Part shown: positions 6,184 to 10,617 of the stretch, one piece after another
How positions within the stretch are numbered: the stretch's first letter is position 1
Layout: every line of letters starts with the position of its first letter
DNA from: an uncultured Eubacteriales bacterium
GTDB taxonomy: Bacteria > Bacillota > Clostridia > Oscillospirales > CAG-272
Reading direction: 5' to 3'
Length of the DNA stretch: 10,617 nt
NCBI GenBank assembly: GCA_900554225.1
Contig: USGH01000075.1
Location: 1 to 10,617, forward strand
Notes under the pieces: model-generated
What the model saw: the letters and a program-made list of their open reading frames with translations, nothing else
The model's database searches: none
What the model was told of the DNA's origin: nothing
Position numbers and translations under genes: made by a program

Positions 6184-7224
6184 TTATGATAATTTATGGA
6201 TGACTCCGCCTGCCGCTCGTATGATCCGGTTGTAATAGGCAAGCGATACGCCGGTGGTAGCCGGCAGCTTGGCATACAGAACACGCAGACCGCGAGAATC
6301 CGCTTCCCGCAGCAGGGAGAAAAGCCGTTTGTCGTGTTCTGCTTCATCCTTGTATGTTCCAAGGGAAAGGAAGGCGATATTCGGAAACAGATTCCTTTCT
6401 TCCTCGTACCACAGCACCCCTGTGTTCTCTTCGGCATTTGCCAAAATATATTTTCTGCATTCGTCTAATGTGCCGTCAAGGAGAATTACCTGACAATCCG
6501 GTGCGTAATGCTTGTATTTCATCCCCGGCGAAAGGGGCTTATCTCCCGCTTTTTCCGGATGTACAACCGCGTCTGACACCTCGACATCCTGGCATACCAT
6601 AGACAGCATTTCCCGGGTGATAGCACCTGGGCGCAGGATGGTACAGCGATTGTCCGCCACCGAAATCACCGTCGATTCCACACCGATAGCACAGATTCCC
6701 CCGTCCAGAATGAGCGGGATTTTTCCATCGAGATCCTCGTATACGTGCGCTGCTGTGGTGCAAGACGGTTTCCCGGAGCGATTTGCGCTGGGGGCTGCGA
6801 TCGGATGACCCGAGACCTCGATCAGGCGATGTGCGATCGGATGGGAGGGACAGCGGATTGCCACAGTATCCAGTCCGCCGGAAACGGTATCCGGGATCAC
6901 AGGACGTTTGGGCAGAATGATCGTGAGCGGACCGGGCATGAAACGTTCGGCAAGTGTATAAAACAATGGCGTGGGGTAGGCGTATTTTTCGGCATCTGCC
7001 GGATATGCCACGTGGACGATCAATGGGTTGTCCGAGGGACGGCCTTTAGCGGCGTATATCTTCTCGGCTGCCGTCGAATACAGCGCGCTGCCCGCCAATC
7101 CGTACACTGTCTCTGTCGGAATCGCGACAAGCGCACCGGACGTAATATAGGCACTTGCCTTTTCCACGGCATATTCCCATGTTTCGGGATGATCCGGCAG
7201 GCAGGATATGATTTCAGTTTTCAT
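6184..7224 (-). CDS. tsaC: Threonylcarbamoyl-AMP synthase, two-domain Sua5 type
   Basis: The enzyme makes L-threonylcarbamoyladenylate from threonine, bicarbonate and ATP in the cytoplasm, the first step of the t6A modification at position 37 of ANN-decoding tRNAs. The 346 residues match the long Sua5 form rather than the short TsaC form. The YrdC domain (about 15-205) has PTETVYGLAG (36-45), KGRPSDNPL (60-68), MPGPLTIIL (96-104), APSANRSGKPS (144-154) and VESTVIS (182-188). The conserved linker SPGMKYKHYAP is at 232-242, and a Sua5 domain fills the rest, ending TGVSLAYYNRIIRAAGG. The ATG at 7224 lies inside the last codons of prfA (11-base overlap) and has no strong ribosome site, so translation probably depends on ribosomes finishing prfA. 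prfA and a Sua5 gene (ywlC) also lie close together in Bacillus, there with prmC and other genes between. Confidence 0.95.
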   Translation of the reverse strand: MKTEIISCLPDHPETWEYAVEKASAYITSGALVAIPTETVYGLAGSALYSTAAEKIYAAKGRPSDNPLIVHVAYPADAEKYAYPTPLFYTLAERFMPGPLTIILPKRPVIPDTVSGGLDTVAIRCPSHPIAHRLIEVSGHPIAAPSANRSGKPSCTTAAHVYEDLDGKIPLILDGGICAIGVESTVISVADNRCTILRPGAITREMLSMVCQDVEVSDAVVHPEKAGDKPLSPGMKYKHYAPDCQVILLDGTLDECRKYILANAEENTGVLWYEEERNLFPNIAFLSLGTYKDEAEHDKRLFSLLREADSRGLRVLYAKLPATTGVSLAYYNRIIRAAGGVIHKLS

Positions 7225-8284
7225 CTTGATGATTTTTCAGTTTCTCCGCGGTATCCGCAGTGGCAAGTGCGTCGATCATGGTATCGATATTGCCGGCGAG
7301 AAAGCTCTCCATATTGTAAATTGTAAATCCGATGCGATGGTCCGTGATCCGGCTCTGGGGATAATTGTACGTGCGGATCCGCTCGCTTCGATCTCCGGTG
7401 CCCACCTGAGATCTCCGTTCGCTGGCGATTTTGTCATTCTGCTCCCGCGCCTTGAGATCGTACAGCTTTGCCGCAAGCAGCTTCATTGCCTTGTCGCGGT
7501 TTTTGAACTGGCTCCGCTCATCCTGACATTCGATCACGATTCCGGTCGGCTTGTGCAAAAGACGGATCGCGGATTCCGTTTTGTTGACATGCTGACCGCC
7601 CGCGCCGCTCGATTTGATCGTTTCGATCTCCAAATCCGTCGGTAGAATCTCGATCTCCACATCCTCTGCTTCCGGTAAAACAGCGACGGAGGCAGTGGAG
7701 GTATGGATACGTCCGGAGGTTTCCGTTTCGGGAACACGCTGTACCCGATGTACACCACTTTCGTATTTGAAACGGGAATACGCGCCTTCTCCGGTCACGC
7801 GGAATGTGATTTCCCGATAGCCGCCAAGTCCCGTTTCGTTCCGGTTCAGCACCTCGGTTTTGTATCGTTTGGTGTCGGCATACATGGTGTACATCCGATA
7901 GAGAACACCCGCAAACAATGCCGCTTCCTCACCGCCCGCACAGGCACGGATCTCCACGATCACATTTTTATCGTCGTTCGGATCTCGCGGCAGAAGAAGA
8001 ATTTTCAGCTCTTCTTCCAAACGTGCCAGCTGTTCCTTGCCGTTTTTGTATTCCTCAGCGGCAATCTCGCGCATTTCCGGGTCCTCCTCCATGAGAATCC
8101 GAGCGTCCTCCGTCTCCTTGCTGCATTTTTTATATTCCCTGTATTTCGCGATAATCGGCATCAGGGCCTTGTATTCCTTCATGAGCTGTGCATACGCATT
8201 CCGGTCCGCCATACTGTCCTGACCTTGCAGCTCGTTTTCAATCGTCTCATACCGCAGTTCCGCGTCGTGCAGTTTTCCAAGCAT
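7214..8284 (-). CDS. prfA: Peptide chain release factor 1
   Basis: RF1 ends translation at UAA and UAG by triggering release of the nascent peptide in the ribosome. From ATG 8284 the protein has 356 residues, the usual length, and begins MLGKLHDAELRYETIENEL as RF1 proteins do. The stop-codon recognition tripeptide is PET (185-187, in RVPETETSGRIHT), the RF1-type PxT rather than the SPF of RF2. The catalytic GGQ is at 229-231 (SSGAGGQHVNKTES). A TTG at 8338 would add 18 residues (MTDAKKQSGSKDKVWDND) but has no clear ribosome site and no counterpart in the family, so 8284 is preferred; GGGAT upstream of it is only a modest site. No prmC, the methylase of the GGQ glutamine, follows; the Sua5 gene overlaps instead. 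The 127-base gap before it (8285-8411) shows no convincing promoter or terminator, so it may be co-transcribed with the aldolase gene. Confidence 0.96.
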   Translation of the reverse strand: MLGKLHDAELRYETIENELQGQDSMADRNAYAQLMKEYKALMPIIAKYREYKKCSKETEDARILMEEDPEMREIAAEEYKNGKEQLARLEEELKILLLPRDPNDDKNVIVEIRACAGGEEAALFAGVLYRMYTMYADTKRYKTEVLNRNETGLGGYREITFRVTGEGAYSRFKYESGVHRVQRVPETETSGRIHTSTASVAVLPEAEDVEIEILPTDLEIETIKSSGAGGQHVNKTESAIRLLHKPTGIVIECQDERSQFKNRDKAMKLLAAKLYDLKAREQNDKIASERRSQVGTGDRSERIRTYNYPQSRITDHRIGFTIYNMESFLAGNIDTMIDALATADTAEKLKNHQDEN

Positions 8285-8411
8285 ATCGTTATCCCATACC
8301 TTATCTTTGCTGCCGCTTTGTTTTTTTGCATCCGTCAAAATCCGGACGACTCGTCCACAAGATCCAAACGCTTATTTCGGCGTCTGCCGTTTTTTGTGTT
8401 ATGCAGCCGCC

Positions 8412-9407
8412 TTATTGCTCGCCGGGCAGTGTTTTCAGAAGATGCAGTCCCATACCGCACCATGTATCCTTGCAGTAGATCAGCCGCAATGTTCCGTCTG
8501 CCTCATATTGTGCCGTTTCCTCCAGGAACTCCACCCCCATACGACGGAAATACGCAGCGGCGCGCGGTACATCGTTTGTCCGGATGCAAACGTGTCCGCG
8601 TTCTCCATTGGTGTTGTGCAAGAGGACCTCGAAATAATCGCCGATCATGAATGCATTCTCTTCTGCGTTGCCGGTTTTCTCTGCGAGAAGCAGATCGGAC
8701 AGCACCTGCGCCGTATGTCTGCACTCTTCTGCATCCTGCGCGATCACACCGATATGTCCCATGCGCAGATGAAGCATTGCTCCGATTGCCTGCCGTGCCA
8801 TGGTAGTAATTTTCGCATACTCCCGATTGGCGAGCCACTCTTTTTTCACAAGGAAGGATCCGCCGCAGGCAAGTACGCTGGGCAGCGCGGTATAGGCGGA
8901 AAGATTCTTCAGATCAATGCCGCCTGTCGGAATAAAGCGCATATTGCCATACGGAGCGGACATTGCCTTGAGCATTGCCACACCGCCTGCCGCTTCTGCC
9001 GGGAAGAATTTTACCGTATTCAGCCCCATTGCAAGCGCGGTTTCTACATCGCTGGGCGTGGCGCATCCCGGAAATACCGGCATTTTCATCGCAAGCGCAG
9101 TTTCCACAATCTTTGGCTGGAAACCGGGCGTTACCACAAACTGTGCGCCTGCTTTTGCGGCATCGTGCAGTTGTCCGATCGTCAATACCGTTCCGGCACC
9201 ACACAGCACAGACGGGCAATTTTCACGGATCCTGCGAATCGCTTCTGCCGCCGCCTCTGTCCGAAAGGTGATTTCGGCACAGGGCAAACCGCCTTTTGAC
9301 AGCGCATTTGCCACCGGCACCGCATCCTCCGCGTTGTCAATCGTCACGACCGGGAGGATACCCAGTTCCCAGATCCTCGCTTCGATGGGTGTAAGCTCTC
9401 TTTTCAT
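8412..9407 (-). CDS. KDPG/KHG aldolase fused to a VOC-like domain
   Basis: The N-terminal domain (about 1-210) is a class I aldolase that should split 2-keto-3-deoxy-6-phosphogluconate to pyruvate and glyceraldehyde-3-phosphate, and/or 4-hydroxy-2-oxoglutarate to pyruvate and glyoxylate. E45 (in AEITFRT) and the Schiff-base lysine K133 (in TVKFFPAE) fall at the same numbers as in E. coli Eda. GILPVVTI, CGAGTVLT, VTPGFQPKI, FPGCATPSD and IPTGGI are all present. Residues about 214-326 form an extra domain of VOC/glyoxalase style, beginning MGHIGVIAQDAEE and containing DYFEVLLHN, RGHVCIRTNDVPRAAAYFRR and MGLHLL. Possible metal ligands are H218, E260, H272 and H322, the last where a Glu is usual. 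Total 331 residues; plain Eda is about 210. The ATG at 9407 is chosen because AGAAGGGA ends six bases upstream; an in-frame TTG at 9428 would add seven residues without such a site. No kinase, dehydratase or other hexuronate gene is adjacent, so the pathway is not shown by context. Confidence 0.92.
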   Translation of the reverse strand: MKRELTPIEARIWELGILPVVTIDNAEDAVPVANALSKGGLPCAEITFRTEAAAEAIRRIRENCPSVLCGAGTVLTIGQLHDAAKAGAQFVVTPGFQPKIVETALAMKMPVFPGCATPSDVETALAMGLNTVKFFPAEAAGGVAMLKAMSAPYGNMRFIPTGGIDLKNLSAYTALPSVLACGGSFLVKKEWLANREYAKITTMARQAIGAMLHLRMGHIGVIAQDAEECRHTAQVLSDLLLAEKTGNAEENAFMIGDYFEVLLHNTNGERGHVCIRTNDVPRAAAYFRRMGVEFLEETAQYEADGTLRLIYCKDTWCGMGLHLLKTLPGEQ

Positions 9408-9437
9408 AGTTGTCCCTTCTCTTTTCAAACCCCAAGA

Positions 9438-9471
9438 GGGGAAATGACCTGAAAACCAGAATCATTTCCCC
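9438..9471. repeat. Perfect 10-bp inverted repeat, terminator or leader element
   Basis: GGGGAAATGA (9438-9447) and TCATTTCCCC (9462-9471) are exact reverse complements around a 14-base interior that can itself pair CTG with CAG around GTTTT (minus strand). It lies 30 bases after the aminopeptidase stop and about 30 bases before the aldolase start. In neither direction is there a real U-run after the stem, so it is not a textbook intrinsic terminator. It may be a weak terminator of the aminopeptidase gene, a processing or attenuation element in the aldolase leader, or an operator. Confidence 0.6.
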
Positions 9472-9501
9472 ATATGGAATCGTATTGGTTTTATGCCGTT
9501 T

Positions 9502-10617
9502 TTATTTGCAGAACGCAGAGAACGCCTTATGCGCTTCGTACAGGTCGGTCTTGGAGATCAGTTCAAACGGTGCGTGCATGGACAGGACAGGAACGCCGAT
9601 GTCCACGGTATCGATATTCCGGTTTGCAATATATTTTGCAACGGTACCGCCGCCGCCCTGATCCACCTTGCCCAGCTCAGAGGTTTGCCAAATGACACCC
9701 GCGTCGTCAAAGATCCGGCGGACTTCTCCGACAAATTCGGCAGACGCATCGCTTGTTCCGCCCTTTCCGCCGCCTCCGGTGTACTTCGACATGCCAACAC
9801 CGCAGTGCAGGATCGCGTTGTTCCGTTTCTCACTGACTTCCGGATAGTTCGGGTCAAAGCAAGCGGTAACATCTGCGGAGAGGCACTTGGAGTTGGCGCG
9901 GATCACACTCGGATTGCCGCCCAGTTCGCACGCCAGCTCATCGATAAGATCCATAAAGAGGAACGTCTTCATACCGGATACGCCGTCGCTGCCCGTTTCT
10001 TCCTTGTCGGCAAGTACAACCATCACGGTGTGCGCCGTATCCTGATTTTCAATCAGCGCGGTCAGGGACGGATATGCGCAGACTCTGTCGTCGTGTCCGT
10101 ACGCACCGATCAGATAACGGTCCAGACCCACATCCACCGCGTTGTTGGCAGGAACGATCGTCAACTCCGCACTGATGAAGTCGGATTCCACAATACCGTA
10201 GTGTTCATTGAGGTAAGCAAGAACGAAGAGCTTGACCTTGGAGTCCGCCTGTGTAACGGTGTCGTCTTCTTCTCTATACGGAGAGGAAGCGATGATGACG
10301 TTCATCCCTTCACCCGCAAATGCGCTGCCGAGCGGCTTGCCGTTCTGATCCTTTGCAAGATGCGGCAGAAGGTCTGTCAGGCACAGCACCGGATCACCCG
10401 GATTGTCGCCAATGCGGATCTCAACGGTCTCGCCGTTCTGCTTCGTAACGACGCCGTGCAATGCCAGCGGGATGGTCGCCCACTGATACTTCCGGATACC
10501 GCCGTAATAATGCGTCTTCAGATAGCTCACACCTTCATTTTCAAAAAGCGGGTGCTGCTTCAGATCGAGACGCGGAGAATCGATATGCGCTGCGCACACA
10601 CGGATACCGTTTTCGAT
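9502..10617 (-). CDS. M18 family zinc aminopeptidase, N-terminus cut by window edge
   Basis: This is a cytoplasmic metallopeptidase that removes N-terminal residues from peptides; M18 enzymes form large dodecamers and often prefer acidic or hydrophobic residues. The frame is open to the window edge and gives 371 residues of a family usually 430-470 long, so the true start lies outside. A GTG at 10599 could be read as a start but sits inside the conserved region and is rejected. Visible dinuclear-zinc elements in order: AAHIDSPRLD (metal His 11 residues from the edge), IGAYGHDDRV (bridging Asp), ADKEETGSDG (catalytic Glu and metal-ligand Glu), TACFDPNY and LSMHAPFELI (last metal His). The glycine-rich KYTGGGGKGGTSDA and KVDQGGGGT stretches are typical of the family. 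The end LYEAHKAFSAFCK is complete. It is followed by an inverted repeat, and the gene is probably a unit separate from the aldolase. Confidence 0.95.
   Translation of the reverse strand: MENGIRVCAAHIDSPRLDLKQHPLFENEGVSYLKTHYYGGIRKYQWATIPLALHGVVTKQNGETVEIRIGDNPGDPVLCLTDLLPHLAKDQNGKPLGSAFAGEGMNVIIASSPYREEDDTVTQADSKVKLFVLAYLNEHYGIVESDFISAELTIVPANNAVDVGLDRYLIGAYGHDDRVCAYPSLTALIENQDTAHTVMVVLADKEETGSDGVSGMKTFLFMDLIDELACELGGNPSVIRANSKCLSADVTACFDPNYPEVSEKRNNAILHCGVGMSKYTGGGGKGGTSDASAEFVGEVRRIFDDAGVIWQTSELGKVDQGGGGTVAKYIANRNIDTVDIGVPVLSMHAPFELISKTDLYEAHKAFSAFCK

Noticed and set aside
8285..8338. An 18-residue N-terminal extension of RF1 from a TTG start
   Set aside because: No ribosome site precedes the TTG, and starting at 8284 gives the canonical RF1 N-terminus and the normal length of 356 residues.
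8339..8360. Palindrome GGACGACTCGTCC (8344-8356) upstream of prfA, as terminator or operator
   Set aside because: As a hairpin it has only four pairs with a five-base loop, and only a short GGATTTT follows; too weak to call.

Overview
The window is about 10.6 kb of bacterial chromosome. Every gene I can support lies on the minus strand, so transcription runs from high to low coordinates. Gene content and style suggest a gut-type Clostridia (Oscillospirales or similar Firmicutes). Reasons: a SpoIID-type sporulation hydrolase, the clostridial type of second topoisomerase A subunit, a two-domain Sua5 beside prfA, an M18 aminopeptidase, strong AGGAG-type ribosome sites with occasional TTG starts, and roughly balanced base composition. 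No rRNA, tRNA, CRISPR array or insertion sequence was seen. The taxon is inferred from protein style, not from a marker search.

Layout in transcription order. (1) 10617-9502: an M18 zinc aminopeptidase, cut by the window edge at its N-terminus. (2) 9471-9438: a perfect 10-bp inverted repeat in the gap before the next gene. (3) 9407-8412: a KDPG/KHG aldolase fused to a C-terminal VOC/glyoxalase-like domain. (4) 8284-7214: prfA (release factor 1), overlapping (5) 7224-6184: a two-domain Sua5/TsaC threonylcarbamoyl-AMP synthase. (6) 6135-3875: a ParC/GyrA-type topoisomerase A subunit, disrupted near 5632 by a frameshift. (7) 3835-3790: a hairpin with a U-rich tail that closes this unit. (8) 3700-3672: a good sigma-A promoter that opens the second unit. 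(9) 3588-3028: a small membrane-anchored protein of unknown function, overlapping (10) 3044-939: a 701-residue SpoIID/LytB-type protein. (11) 854-1: an MFS transporter, cut by the window edge at its C-terminus.

How the genes fit together. prfA and sua5 are both translation genes (termination; tRNA t6A modification) and look translationally coupled. The unknown anchored protein and the SpoIID-like protein form a tight two-gene unit with its own promoter and are likely partners at the cell envelope. The aldolase and the MFS transporter are both metabolic genes, but nothing here ties them to one sugar.

No clearly new defence or mobile system is present. The points most worth a second look are the topoisomerase lesion (it looks like about 13 missing bases, not a one-base slip), the unknown protein/SpoIID pair with the large SpoIID insertion, and the aldolase-VOC fusion.
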